DNA from: an uncultured Eubacteriales bacterium
GTDB lineage: Bacteria; Bacillota; Clostridia; Christensenellales; Aristaeellaceae
Direction: 5' to 3'
Assembly: GCA_902793325.1 (NCBI GenBank)
Contig: CADBCY010000006.1
Location: 62,001 to 126,000, forward strand
Length of the DNA stretch: 64,000 nucleotides
The notes under the pieces are model-generated. The model saw only the letters and a list, made by a program, of their open reading frames with translations, did no database searches and was not told where the DNA came from. A program made the translations under genes and the position numbers. Below, one piece after another: positions 1 through 9,006 of the stretch (positions are counted from its first letter, which is position 1; each line of letters starts with the position of its first letter).

Positions 1-340
1 CCTTCATCTGGAGCGCGGTCAGGTAGCGCCGCCGCCGGTTGTTCAGCACGCGGGAGACGTCCAGGTTGCCGTTGGTGAAGGTGTAGTCGTACTCCACGCG
101 GCAGTTGTCCGAGGCGCGCCAGAGCAGGAAGGCCAGCCCGCCGAACACCGCCACGATGGGCAGGTTCAGCCAGCGGATGACCAGCCCGCCGGTCTCCGGG
201 TTCGTGCCCATCGCGCCGCCCAGGAAGATGAGCGCGATCAGCACGCACACCGCCAGCGCCGCCCAGCACAGGTAGTACAGCAGTGTAAAGGCGCCCTGTT
301 TGCGGCGCACCGCCGTCTGTTCAAGGAAATCGTCTGTCAT
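1..340 (-). CDS. membrane protein of unknown function, C-terminus outside the window
   Basis: Only the first 113 residues lie in the window; the gene runs off the left edge. It starts at ATG 340, with GGAGG a few bases upstream. There are two hydrophobic stretches, at about residues 18-44 and 56-75, then a segment reading VEYDYTFTNGNLDVSRVLN and a basic NNRRRRY run. This layout (short N-terminus, two membrane helices, then a 'YTFTNG.LDV' beta segment) resembles a small family of uncharacterised Firmicutes membrane proteins such as DUF6106, but that is recalled from memory and not proven. It is transcribed away from the zinc-ribbon gene on the other strand. No function is assigned. Confidence 0.7.
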   Translation of the reverse strand, partial: MTDDFLEQTAVRRKQGAFTLLYYLCWAALAVCVLIALIFLGGAMGTNPETGGLVIRWLNLPIVAVFGGLAFLLWRASDNCRVEYDYTFTNGNLDVSRVLNNRRRRYLTALQMK

Positions 341-535
341 GTCCAATCCTCCAAATGGGTTCGCAGGCCGGCGACGCCGTCGCCGTTCCATGGCGTCGTC
401 GCATCGCGCCCGCGTCGTTTGCTCCGCGCGTCCGGCAGGGTGCGCGGCCGCCCCTCGGGACGGTTCGCTCGTTATTATATCACATCATTTCACCGAATGT
501 CGATACTAAAAACACGAAATTGCCCAAACATTTCT

Positions 536-564
536 TTGTACAACGGGAAAAGATGTGCTATAAT
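536..564 (+). promoter_or_regulatory. sigma-A promoter for the zinc-ribbon membrane protein
   Basis: TTGTAC (536-541) and TATAAT (559-564) are separated by 17 bases, and TGC precedes the -10, making it an extended -10. The start codon of the zinc-ribbon gene lies about 80 bases downstream. Confidence 0.75.
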
Positions 565-642
565 GGAAAGAGATATGTGTCCCGGAACCACCGGAAAAAC
601 GCCCCGGCGCCCCGCGCCGATCGAACCCGAGGAGGTCAACCC

Positions 643-2025
643 TTGAAGTGTCCCTACTGCGGCAGCGTGTGCGCCGACGACGCGCAGTACTGCCCGAGCT
701 GCAAACAGCCGCTGAATCCCGCCCCCGGGCCGCGCGACGACGCGGAGCCCGAAAAGCGCCCGCATTCCCGCTGGCGCACCGCGGCCGCCGCCCTGTTCGG
801 CGTGGTCTGCGTGCTGGCGCTGTTCGTCGGCGTCTACAAGCTGGTGATGTGGGTGCAGAACTACCAGCTCAACCGCCTGTACACCCGCGGGGCCTACACC
901 CCCACCGTCAACACCGTGGAGATGGACGACCTGCGCCAGGGCCACGCCATCGTGTTCTACGGCAAGGACGGCGACCAGGTGTACCTGCCCGAGCTGGAGC
1001 GCTCGCTGACCATATCCGGCGGCGTGGCGCGCATCGTCGTGCCGGATTCCGACTGGTTCAACCAGAGCGTCGCCGGCATCGACCACGCGAACATCACCCT
1101 CACCCCCACCCTGGTGGCGGAGACGGGCCACAAGACCAAGCTGCCCGCCTTCAACTTCGACATCGCCGTGCCGGAGTCCCCGCTGGTCATCACCACGCCG
1201 GAGCGCGACCGCACCACCGTCATTACCAGCGTGTACCCGCTGGTGCTCAACGTGGTGCCGGGCAGCACGGTGTTCATCAACAGCGAGGACGTGACGGACA
1301 AGGTGGACCGCGCGGGCCTGCTGTCCACGCACGTGAGCGTGCAGCCCATTGGCGACAACGTAATCACCATCATCGTGCGCACGCCCCGGCACAAGGAGTA
1401 TCGCAAGGACATCGTCATCTACCGCGAGCACTACGACATCAACCTGGAGCTGGACACCACCGTGTCGAACTTCTCCAGCGCGCGCACCATCGCCATCACC
1501 GGCACCGCCGAGCCCGGCGCCATGATCGCCGTGGACACCGAGTACATCCCCGAGAGCCTGGCCGTCGACATCTCCACGGGCCGCTTCTCCTTCATCGCCA
1601 AGCTCAGCCATTACGGCGACAACATCGTGCGCTTCCGCGCCATGATGGACGGCCGCAAGGACGCCTCGCTGAGCTTCACCGTGCGCTACAAGCCCACGCT
1701 GGCCGACTACTCCGCCAAGGCGTGGAAGATGGACTACAAGCAGTTGAGCCAGTTGTACGAACAGTGGCGCGAGCGCGTGTTCCTGTGCAAGGGCGAACTG
1801 CTGGACATCATCTACGACGAGAACGACGGCAACACCTACTGGGTGATGGACGTGGGCACCGAGGGCGAGCGCCAGCTCGTGGTGCTGCAGAACCAGAGCA
1901 ACGTCAAGAACGTCACCATGGGCCGCCGCTACCTGGCCTACGCGCACGTGAGCGGCCAGTACATGTACATGGCCGAGCGCTACCCGATGCTGACCTGCCT
2001 GTACATCGACGTCGCCCCCGACTGA
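643..2025 (+). CDS. membrane-anchored zinc-ribbon protein with a large extracytoplasmic region
   Basis: 460 aa, read from TTG 643, which is preceded by GAGGAGG at a normal distance; the open frame extends further 5' but lacks a ribosome site there. Residues 3-20 form a zinc ribbon (CPYC ... CPSC). A charged linker is followed by one membrane helix at about residues 46-70, and the remaining ~390 residues should face outward. That region is rich in beta-type sequence, with segments such as VTDKVD and ITGTAEPGAMIAV resembling bacterial immunoglobulin-like folds. Similar one-helix proteins with an N-terminal zinc ribbon are common in Clostridia and mostly uncharacterised. A cytoplasmic zinc sensor coupled to a surface domain is only a guess. 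It has its own promoter and terminator, so it is probably monocistronic. Confidence 0.85.
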   Translation: MKCPYCGSVCADDAQYCPSCKQPLNPAPGPRDDAEPEKRPHSRWRTAAAALFGVVCVLALFVGVYKLVMWVQNYQLNRLYTRGAYTPTVNTVEMDDLRQGHAIVFYGKDGDQVYLPELERSLTISGGVARIVVPDSDWFNQSVAGIDHANITLTPTLVAETGHKTKLPAFNFDIAVPESPLVITTPERDRTTVITSVYPLVLNVVPGSTVFINSEDVTDKVDRAGLLSTHVSVQPIGDNVITIIVRTPRHKEYRKDIVIYREHYDINLELDTTVSNFSSARTIAITGTAEPGAMIAVDTEYIPESLAVDISTGRFSFIAKLSHYGDNIVRFRAMMDGRKDASLSFTVRYKPTLADYSAKAWKMDYKQLSQLYEQWRERVFLCKGELLDIIYDENDGNTYWVMDVGTEGERQLVVLQNQSNVKNVTMGRRYLAYAHVSGQYMYMAERYPMLTCLYIDVAPD

Positions 2026-2041
2026 CGCAGACCCGCCGACC

Positions 2042-2066
2042 GCCCGCCGCGCCCCGCGCGGCGGGC
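2042..2066 (+). terminator. terminator after the zinc-ribbon gene
   Basis: GCCCGCCGCG (2042-2051) pairs with CGCGGCGGGC (2057-2066) across a five-base loop, followed by TTTG. It lies just downstream of the stop codon. Confidence 0.7.
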
Positions 2067-2154
2067 TTTGTCGGGGGTGTGCGCGGTCCGGCGACCGGCC
2101 GCGGGGCTTCGCCGGAAATCGTTAAAGTGCGGCATACAAATTTCTCCGTCCGTA

Positions 2155-2441
2155 TTGCGCGCACGGGGGAAGTCATGCTATAATGATTAGGCAACCGGCG
2201 CGAAGCGCGGTTGGCCGGGTCGGCGGGCAAGGGAGCGAAGCGAGTTGCGCAGCACGCCGACAATCATGGTATAATGATTAGGAAAACCGAAGGTTTTCCG
2301 GGTCGGCGGGCAAGGGAGCGAAGCGAGTTACGCAGCACGCCGACAATCATGGTATAATGATTAGGAAAACCGAAGGTTTTCCGGGTCGGCGGGCAAGGGA
2401 GCGAAGCGAGTTGCGCAGCACGCCGACAATCATGGTATGAT
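2155..2441 (+). promoter_or_regulatory. four reiterated promoter-like sites inside the repeat array
   Basis: -10 boxes lie at 2179-2184, 2270-2275, 2353-2358 (all TATAAT) and 2436-2441 (TATGAT). Matching -35-like TTGCGC or TTACGC boxes lie at 2155, 2245, 2328 and 2411, with spacings of 18, 19, 19 and 19 bases. All point right, so each transcript would begin just before hairpin 1. The 19-base spacing is longer than ideal, so activity is uncertain. Confidence 0.55.
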
Positions 2442-2507
2442 GATTAGGCAACCGGCGCAAAGCGCGGTTGGCCGGGTCGCCGGGCCGCAAAGCGAGCACG
2501 GCGACAA
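2173..2507 (+). repeat. tandem array of four promoter-plus-hairpin units
   Basis: Four head-to-tail units start at 2173, 2264, 2347 and 2430 (91, 83, 83 and 78 bases). Each unit opens with TCATGSTATAATGATTAGG (one unit has TATGAT), then a short hairpin, then a second hairpin closed by GTCGSCG/CGSCGAC, and ends in ACAA. In units 2 and 3 hairpin 1 is GGAAAACC-GAA-GGTTTTCC. In units 1 and 4 it is a longer stem built on CAACCGGCGC with loop GAA or AAA and GCGCGGTTG. Stem sequences differ between units while pairing is kept. Neighbouring AATCAT and ATGATT also form a small palindrome around the -10. The array lies between the zinc-ribbon gene's terminator and the acetyltransferase gene. It is not a CRISPR, because there are no unique spacers. 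Function unknown. Confidence 0.9.
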
Positions 2508-2555
2508 TCATACTAAATAATACCAGCGAATTAAGCAGGAAAGGATGGTCCCTCC

Positions 2556-2990
2556 ATGAACATCAAGATCCGCAGGTGCATGATCTCCGACGCCCACCGC
2601 ATCTACGAGCTCTGCCGCGAGCTGCTGGGCTACGACTTCACCGAGGAGCAGGTCACCGCCAACGTCCGCCGCATGATCCGCTCGGAAAACAACCTGCTGC
2701 TGGTGGCCGAACAGGGCGACGAGATCCTGGGCTTCGTCCACGCCCACAACCACGAGCCGGTCTACGCCCCGCAGATGAAGAGCATCGTGGCGCTGGCCAT
2801 CGACCCCTCCAGCCAACACCAGGGCCTGGGCCACCTGCTGGTCGGCGCGGTAGAGGACTGGGCGCGGGAATGCGGCGCCGCGGGCGTGCGCGTGAACTCG
2901 GGCGAGATGATGACCGACGCGCTGGGCTTCTACAAGTCCCTCGGCTACGAGTACATCAAGACCCAGTACAACTTCCGCAAGATGCTGTGA
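2556..2990 (+). CDS. GNAT-family N-acetyltransferase
   Basis: 144 aa. A typical GNAT domain fills the protein: N-terminal strand IRRCMISDAHRIYELC, a central strand ending ALAIDPSSQ, and the acetyl-CoA loop QHQGLGHLL, matching the Q/R-x-x-G-x-G/A signature. It should transfer an acetyl group from acetyl-CoA to an amine; the substrate cannot be told from sequence. The C-terminus GFYKSLGYEYIKTQYNFRK is the usual end of this fold. It is the first gene after the promoter-hairpin array, whose last unit ends about 50 bases upstream, so transcription may come from the array. No strong independent promoter was seen closer to the start. Confidence 0.9.
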   Translation: MNIKIRRCMISDAHRIYELCRELLGYDFTEEQVTANVRRMIRSENNLLLVAEQGDEILGFVHAHNHEPVYAPQMKSIVALAIDPSSQHQGLGHLLVGAVEDWARECGAAGVRVNSGEMMTDALGFYKSLGYEYIKTQYNFRKML

Positions 2991-3030
2991 CCGGCGGGCG
3001 AAAGCCTCGCGGGCGACGCGACCGAACTAC

Positions 3031-3070
3031 AGAACGGGGGAACCGACCGAATGGTCGGTTCCCCCGTTCT
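3031..3070. terminator. long palindrome between convergent genes
   Basis: An 18-base arm (3031-3048) pairs perfectly with 3053-3070 around a GAAT loop. It separates the acetyltransferase from the convergent membrane protein gene. No T-run follows on either strand, so it may stop or protect transcripts rather than be a classical intrinsic terminator. Confidence 0.6.
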
Positions 3071-3109
3071 GTTCGCCCATGGGCGCGCGCCCGTCGCCTC
3101 GCGGATCGG

Positions 3110-3691
3110 TTACAGCTCCTCCGCCAGCTTGCCCTCCGGGCGCACGCCGGAGACCTCAGCGATTTTCTGCAGGATCTCCCGGCGCTGCTTCTGGCTGTAG
3201 AAGGCGGCGTTCCAGTGGTAGCGCTTGTTTTCATCGGTGATGAACGCCACCTCGTGCACGGGGAACAGCTTGTTCTTCTCGTTGGCGTTGCCCTTGTCGA
3301 GGCGCTCGTAGCCCAGGTCCTCGACGTAGCCCCAGCGCACGATGCGCTTCATTTCGATGGTCTTGTCGATGAACTTCAAATCGCAGTCGCCCTGGCGGTA
3401 AATGAACATCGCGCGGCTCGCGCCGGGCTTGGGGCGGATGTTGGCCGGGAAGGCGAAGCGCACCGTGACGTCGTCGATGGCCACGCAGGCGCGGACGTAC
3501 ATCCACACGTAGGCCAGCGCCATCGCCAGGATCAGGTAGGAAAACATGGAAAAGCTGGCCATGTACTCGTTGAGCGTGCCGGTGATCTGGCCGTAGAGCG
3601 TATACGCCGTATCGCTCGCGCAGAGCAGCGCCAGCACGTACAGCACGATGAACCCGGCGGTGTAGGGGCGGTATTTCTTCAAGATTTCCAT
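3110..3691 (-). CDS. small membrane protein of unknown function
   Basis: 193 aa, starting at ATG 3691 with a GGGA ribosome site. Two hydrophobic stretches, at about residues 12-30 and 45-70, are followed by a soluble C-terminal domain of roughly 120 residues with alternating strands (VRFAFPANIRP, CDLKFIDKTIEMKRIVRWGYVEDL) and a charged tail. The order of helices then a beta-rich domain recalls bacterial PH-like or DUF-type membrane proteins, but no family is recognised with confidence. A clean promoter lies upstream (TTGTAA, 17 bases, TATAAT on the minus strand), so it is probably transcribed alone. Confidence 0.75.
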   Translation of the reverse strand: MEILKKYRPYTAGFIVLYVLALLCASDTAYTLYGQITGTLNEYMASFSMFSYLILAMALAYVWMYVRACVAIDDVTVRFAFPANIRPKPGASRAMFIYRQGDCDLKFIDKTIEMKRIVRWGYVEDLGYERLDKGNANEKNKLFPVHEVAFITDENKRYHWNAAFYSQKQRREILQKIAEVSGVRPEGKLAEEL

Positions 3692-3716
3692 TCCCTTCCG
3701 TATGACTTGTCGGTTT

Positions 3717-3745
3717 ATTATACTCCATTCGAAAGAGAATTACAA
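3717..3745 (-). promoter_or_regulatory. promoter for the small membrane protein
   Basis: On the minus strand, TTGTAA (3740-3745) and TATAAT (3717-3722) are spaced 17 bases apart, about 25 bases ahead of ATG 3691. Confidence 0.7.
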
Positions 3746-3907
3746 GACCGGGCGGCGAAGGCGCACCGCCTGGCTTTGTTCTGCCGGGACGGAAGAAATC
3801 CGCCGTGCTTTTCGGGTTTATTAGTGCACAAAACACAAGCGCCAATTTACTGCACAGAGCATAGACTTCGCATATCAATTTAACAATTTAGTCATAGCGT
3901 ACACATC

Positions 3908-3936
3908 TTGACATTTGATATATATACATATATAAT
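3908..3936 (+). promoter_or_regulatory. consensus sigma-A promoter of the sugar ABC operon
   Basis: Perfect TTGACA (3908-3913), 17 bases, perfect TATAAT (3931-3936), in an AT-rich stretch. The 115-base leader that follows holds a small hairpin (GAGAGC-GTGT-GCTCTC, ending at 4016) ahead of the AAAGGAGG ribosome site. The rest of 3746-4050 shows nothing else recognisable. Confidence 0.85.
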
Positions 3937-4050
3937 AGCTTTTAGGAACTTAACAATGCGGCGTTCGACAATCGCCACAATCTCCGACGAGCGGTTATTG
4001 GAGAGCGTGTGCTCTCAAAGATAACAACATCATCAAAGGAGGAACATCCA

Positions 4051-4971
4051 ATGAAGAAACTGTTTGCTCTGGTTCTGGCTCTGGCCATGGTGCTGAGCTG
4101 CGCCGCCTTCGCTGAGGGCAACAAGCTGGGCTACACCTGCATGGACGGCACCAACCCCTTCTTCGTGGCCCTGGAGGGCGCCATCCGCGAGGTCGTTGAG
4201 GCCAACGGCGACGAGCTGATCTCCCTGGATCCCCAGAACAGCAACGAAAAGCAGATCGCCCAGATCGAGGACCTGATCTCCCAGGGCATCGTCGCCCTGT
4301 TCGTCAACCCCGTTGACAAGGACGGCATCATCGCCGCTCTGGACAAGGTGAAGGAAGCCGGCATCCCCATGTACGGCTTTGACACCGAGGTTGCCGACCT
4401 GAGCTACCTGGTGACCTACGCGGGCTCCGATAACTACAATGCCGGCTATGTGTGCGGCGTTGACCTGGCCGAGAAGCTGCCCGACGGCGGCCCCATCATC
4501 GTGCTGGATTCTCCCACCATGCAGTCCGTCGTGGACCGCACCAACGGCTTCCTGGCCGCCATCGAAGAGAAGGCTCCCGGCAAGTTCGAGGTCGTCGCCC
4601 AGATCGACTGCATGGGCAACCAGGAGCAGGGCAACCTGAACGGCACCGACGCTCTGACCGCTCATCCCGACGCCGTCGCCATCTTCGGCGGCAACGATCC
4701 GACCGCCCTGGGCGCTGCGGCCGCTGCTGACGCCGCCGGCTCCAAGGCTCTGATCTACGGCGTTGACGGCTCCCCCGACATCAAGGCCATGATCGCTGAG
4801 GGCAAGGTCACCGGCACCGGCGCCCAGTCCCCCATCAGCATCGGCAAGACCATCGCTGAGCTGTACTACAAGGTGCAGGCCGGCGAGGAGGTCGAGGATC
4901 GCTATCCCATCGCCACCTTCATGATCAACTCCGACAACATCGACGAGTACAACAACGGCGGCTGGCAATAA
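4051..4971 (+). CDS. sugar ABC transporter substrate-binding protein (ribose/galactose type)
   Basis: 306 aa, from ATG 4051 with AAAGGAGG upstream; a longer frame exists but would put the signal peptide inside. The signal sequence covers about residues 1-20 and ends in AFAEG, with a possible lipobox-like VLSC just before. The mature part is a Peripla_BP_4-type fold: TNPFFVALEGAI near the N-terminus, the repeated 'ISQGIVALFVNPVDKDGI' element, NDPTALGAAAA and GVDGSPDIKAMIAEGKVTG, all typical of RbsB/MglB-like proteins. It should capture a monosaccharide outside the membrane and pass it to the permease and ATPase encoded next. Two hairpins separate it from the ATPase gene, consistent with excess production of the binding protein. 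The sugar is unknown because no catabolic gene is linked. Confidence 0.93.
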   Translation: MKKLFALVLALAMVLSCAAFAEGNKLGYTCMDGTNPFFVALEGAIREVVEANGDELISLDPQNSNEKQIAQIEDLISQGIVALFVNPVDKDGIIAALDKVKEAGIPMYGFDTEVADLSYLVTYAGSDNYNAGYVCGVDLAEKLPDGGPIIVLDSPTMQSVVDRTNGFLAAIEEKAPGKFEVVAQIDCMGNQEQGNLNGTDALTAHPDAVAIFGGNDPTALGAAAAADAAGSKALIYGVDGSPDIKAMIAEGKVTGTGAQSPISIGKTIAELYYKVQAGEEVEDRYPIATFMINSDNIDEYNNGGWQ

Positions 4972-5019
4972 GCCGAAGCCCGGTTCGTACCGATCCGGTA
5001 CAGCAAAAACCTGAACAAC

Positions 5020-5052
5020 GCGGGTGGCCCTCCCTCGGGCGGGTCACCCGCG
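5020..5052 (+). terminator. hairpin after the binding-protein gene (first of two)
   Basis: CGCGGGTG (from 5020) pairs with CACCCGCG (ending 5052), with a mostly paired inner part around CTCG. No T-run follows, so it probably stabilises the binding-protein mRNA or reduces read-through. Confidence 0.55.
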
Positions 5053-5088
5053 CCCGGTTCATGGGCTCCCGCAAGGTTCCACGCGGAT

Positions 5089-5130
5089 CTGAAAGGGCTT
5101 TGTCCCCGCCGTGGGACAAGGTCCTTTCAG
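5089..5130 (+). terminator. second hairpin between binding-protein and ATPase genes
   Basis: CTGAAAGG...CTTTGTCCC pairs with GGGACAAGG...CCTTTCAG around CGCCGT. There is one mismatch in about 18 pairs and no strong T-run. It likely attenuates transcription into the ATPase gene. Confidence 0.6.
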
Positions 5131-5201
5131 GTTTACGGGGAGGGGGGCCCGACCCGAAGCCGGGGATTCCATTCTACCATATGAAACGGTGGTGAAACCC
5201 A

Positions 5202-6715
<1,514 letters not shown>

Positions 6716-6719
<4 letters not shown>

Positions 6720-7672
6720 GCAAGGTAAAGCGCTATTTCAAGGACAACCTGGGCATTATCGTCGCGCTGGCGGTGATGATCGTATTCCTCTACGTCTTCC
6801 CCCGCACCCACAGCACCTTCCTGACGCAGACCAACATCTTCAACGTGCTGCGCCAGTCCTCCACCAACCTGATGCTGGCCTGCGGCATGACCATGGTCAT
6901 CATCCTGGGCGGCATCGACCTGTCCGTGGGCTCCATCATCGCCATGTCCGGCGTGCTGGGCGCGGCGGCGGTGGTGTGGCACGGCATGCCCGAGATCGTG
7001 GGCATCCTCATCGCCATCGTCTCCGGCGTGGTGTTCGGCCTGCTGAACGGCTTCATCATCGCCAAGACGGAGATTCCCCCCTTCATCGTGACGCTGGCCT
7101 CCATGAACGTGGCCAAAGGCATCGCCTACGTGTACTCGGGCGGCAAGCCCATCCGCTGCATGACCGACCCCTGGAAGTTTCTGGGCGCCGGCTACGTAGG
7201 CCCCGTGCCCACCCCCGTGGTGACCATGCTCATCGTGTTCGTCGTGTCGGTGCTGTTCCTGAACCGCACGCGGATCGGCCGACACATCTACGCGGTGGGC
7301 GGCAACAACACCGCCGCGAAGTTCTCCGGTATCTCCACCGCCAAGGTCAAGTTCATCGTGTACAGCTACAGCGGCCTGATGGCCGGCCTGGCGGGCATCA
7401 CCATCGCCTCCCGCCTGTACTCCGGCACCTGCACCTCCGGCGACGGCGCCGAGATGGACGCCATCGCGGCGGTCGTGGTCGGCGGCACGTCCATGAGCGG
7501 CGGCTCGGGCAAGCTGGGCGGCACCCTGATCGGCGTGCTGATCATCGGCATCCTGAACAACGGCCTGAACCTGATGGGCGTCAACTCCGACTGGCAGTAC
7601 ATCGTCAAGGGCCTGGTCATCCTGCTGGCCGTGTACACCGACTTCCTGCGCAGCCGCAAGAAGGCCGCGTAA
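6716..7672 (+). CDS. sugar ABC transporter permease (RbsC/MglC type)
   Basis: 318 aa, overlapping the ATPase gene by four bases. It is a hydrophobic protein with roughly eight to ten membrane segments of the BPD_transp_2 family: GGIDLSVGSIIAMSG near residue 65, the NGFIIAKTEIPPFIVTLASM segment and VGGNNTAAKFSGI, all characteristic of ribose/xylose-type permeases. It forms the membrane channel, probably as a dimer, with the preceding ATPase. A strong stem-loop at 7689-7714 ends the operon. The substrate cannot be deduced from the permease alone. Confidence 0.95.
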
Positions 7673-7688
7673 TCCCCCACGGCACCCC

Positions 7689-7714
7689 GAAGCCCCGCCG
7701 CACGGCGGGGCTTC
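7689..7714 (+). terminator. terminator of the sugar ABC operon
   Basis: GAAGCCCCGCCG (7689-7700) pairs perfectly with CGGCGGGGCTTC (7703-7714). It lies 16 bases after the permease stop, with only a weak T content after it. Confidence 0.7.
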
Positions 7715-7773
7715 GCCTTGCCCTGCCGACCCTTCGCGCAGGTAAACTTTCCGCAAAATCCCGGCCGCCCGCC

Positions 7774-7801
7774 TTGACACTCCCCTGTATTCATGTATAA
7801 T
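7774..7801 (+). promoter_or_regulatory. promoter of the lysine-riboswitch operon
   Basis: Perfect TTGACA (7774-7779) and TATAAT (7796-7801) are spaced 16 bases apart. Transcription would begin just before the riboswitch. Confidence 0.85.
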
Positions 7802-7814
7802 GATAAAAAATGAA

Positions 7815-7991
7815 GATCGATAGAGGCGCGGGGTCGATGAGTCGCGCGGCGGAGCTCCTCCAGGGGCAGCGAAACCGCACAAAAGGCGAACCCGCCGAAA
7901 TCCGGGGCGCGCTGGAGCCGCCGCGGGTTGGGGCGCCGGAGAACATGCGGCGCACTGTCACAATGTGCATTGTGGAGCGCTATCTCTGATC
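7815..7991 (+). ncRNA. lysine riboswitch (L box) aptamer
   Basis: The leader matches the L-box pattern: 5' GATAGAGGCGCG, the GGCGAACCCGCCGAAA segment corresponding to the conserved GCGUCGCCGAA region, GGGTTGGGGCGCC, and the 3' closing strand GTGGAGCGCTATCTCT, which pairs with the 5' GATAG. Known L boxes control lysine synthesis and lysine uptake genes by premature termination. Here the aptamer is followed directly by a terminator hairpin and a polar amino acid ABC operon. Identification is by eye from remembered consensus elements; a covariance search with the Rfam lysine model would settle it. Confidence 0.88.
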
Positions 7992-8023
7992 AGGAAAACC
8001 CTGCCCGTCGGGCGGATGTTCGG

Positions 8024-8058
8024 ATGACCGGAGTATAGATACTCGGTCGTCATTTTTT
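8024..8058 (+). terminator. riboswitch-controlled intrinsic terminator
   Basis: ATGACCGGAGTAT pairs with ATACTCGGTCGTCAT around AG, followed by six T residues (8053-8058). Its position between aptamer and coding region is that of an expression platform: lysine binding should favour this stem and switch the transporter off. Confidence 0.85.
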
Positions 8059-8117
8059 ATCCCGGCGCGCCCGGTCCCGGGCGTCGCATCCCATCGAAAC
8101 AAGAGGAGGCAATCAAC

Positions 8118-8924
8118 ATGAAGAGAATCGTCACCATCCTGCTGGCCGCCGTGCTGCTGCTGTCCGCCTGCGCCTTCGCCGAGGGTACCTTCCGCGTGGG
8201 CATGGAATGCGGCTATCCGCCCTTCAACTGGACCCAGGTCGAGCCCGACGAGAACAGCGTTCCCATCGACGGCGGCATGGGCTTTGCCGGCGGCTACGAC
8301 GTGGAGATCGCCAAGCAGATCGCGTCCGCGCTGGACAAGGAGCTGGTGGTCGTGAAGATCGAGTGGGACGGCCTGATCCCCGCCCTGCAGTCCGGCATGA
8401 TCGACGCCGTCATCGCGGGCATGTCCCCCACCGCCGAGCGCAAGGTGACCGTGGACTTCACCGACGCCTATTACAACAGCGACCTGGTGGTCGTCGTGCG
8501 CAAGGACAGCCCCTTCGCCGCGGCCAAGACGCTGAAGGACTTCAACGGCGCCAAGATCACCGGCCAGTTGAACACCTTCCACTACACCGTCATCGACCAG
8601 CTCGAGGGCGTGAACAAGCTGCCCGCCATGGAGACCTTCCCGGCGATGACCGTGGCCCTGTCCTCCGGCGCCATCGACGGCTACATCTCCGAGCGTCCCG
8701 GCGCGGTGTCCGCCTGCGCCGCCAACGACGACTTCACCTACGTGGTGTTCGAGGACGGCGGCTTCTCGGCCTCCGTGGAGGAGACCTCCGTGGCCGTCGC
8801 CGTGAAGCAGGGCTCGGACGAGCTGATCGCCCAGATCAACGACGTGCTCGCCGGCATCGACACCGACACCCGCAACGCCATCATGGACGCGGCCGTGCTG
8901 AACCAGCCCGTGACCGCGGAATAA
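8118..8924 (+). CDS. amino acid ABC transporter substrate-binding protein (predicted lysine)
   Basis: 268 aa. The leader ends LLLSACAFAEG, giving a usable lipobox (LSAC) and so probably a lipoprotein; an AFA/E cleavage site is the alternative. The mature part is an SBP_bac_3 domain: FRVGMECGYPPFNW, GGYDVEIAKQIA, WDGLIPALQSGMIDAVIAGM and FTDAYYNSDLVVVV are the standard elements of polar amino acid binding proteins. The family alone does not fix the substrate, but the lysine riboswitch directly upstream makes lysine, or another basic amino acid, the best prediction. A hairpin follows the stop codon, then the permease and ATPase genes. Confidence 0.93.
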   Translation: MKRIVTILLAAVLLLSACAFAEGTFRVGMECGYPPFNWTQVEPDENSVPIDGGMGFAGGYDVEIAKQIASALDKELVVVKIEWDGLIPALQSGMIDAVIAGMSPTAERKVTVDFTDAYYNSDLVVVVRKDSPFAAAKTLKDFNGAKITGQLNTFHYTVIDQLEGVNKLPAMETFPAMTVALSSGAIDGYISERPGAVSACAANDDFTYVVFEDGGFSASVEETSVAVAVKQGSDELIAQINDVLAGIDTDTRNAIMDAAVLNQPVTAE

Positions 8925-8941
8925 CAGAAACCCGATCCCAT

Positions 8942-8967
8942 TGCGGCTGTGGGCAACCACAGCCGCA
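8942..8967 (+). terminator. hairpin after the amino acid binding-protein gene
   Basis: TGCGGCTGTGG (8942-8952), a GCAA tetraloop and CCACAGCCGCA (8957-8967), then TTTG. It is a stable stem likely to lower read-through into the permease gene. Confidence 0.65.
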
Positions 8968-9006
8968 TTTGAACAGTTACGCGATCGCTGAAAAGGACTG
9001 ACATCT

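Noticed and set aside
490-1947. 485-residue open frame on the minus strand
   Set aside because: It runs antisense to the zinc-ribbon gene and has His/Val/Gly-rich shadow composition typical of GC-rich DNA; no ribosome site or domain.
2173-2507. CRISPR array
   Set aside because: The repeats are head to tail with no unique spacers, no cas genes occur, and each unit carries promoter and hairpins.
3031-3070. Attachment site or inverted repeat of a mobile element
   Set aside because: It lies between convergent genes, has no target duplication, integrase or transposase, and is best read as a transcription-ending hairpin.
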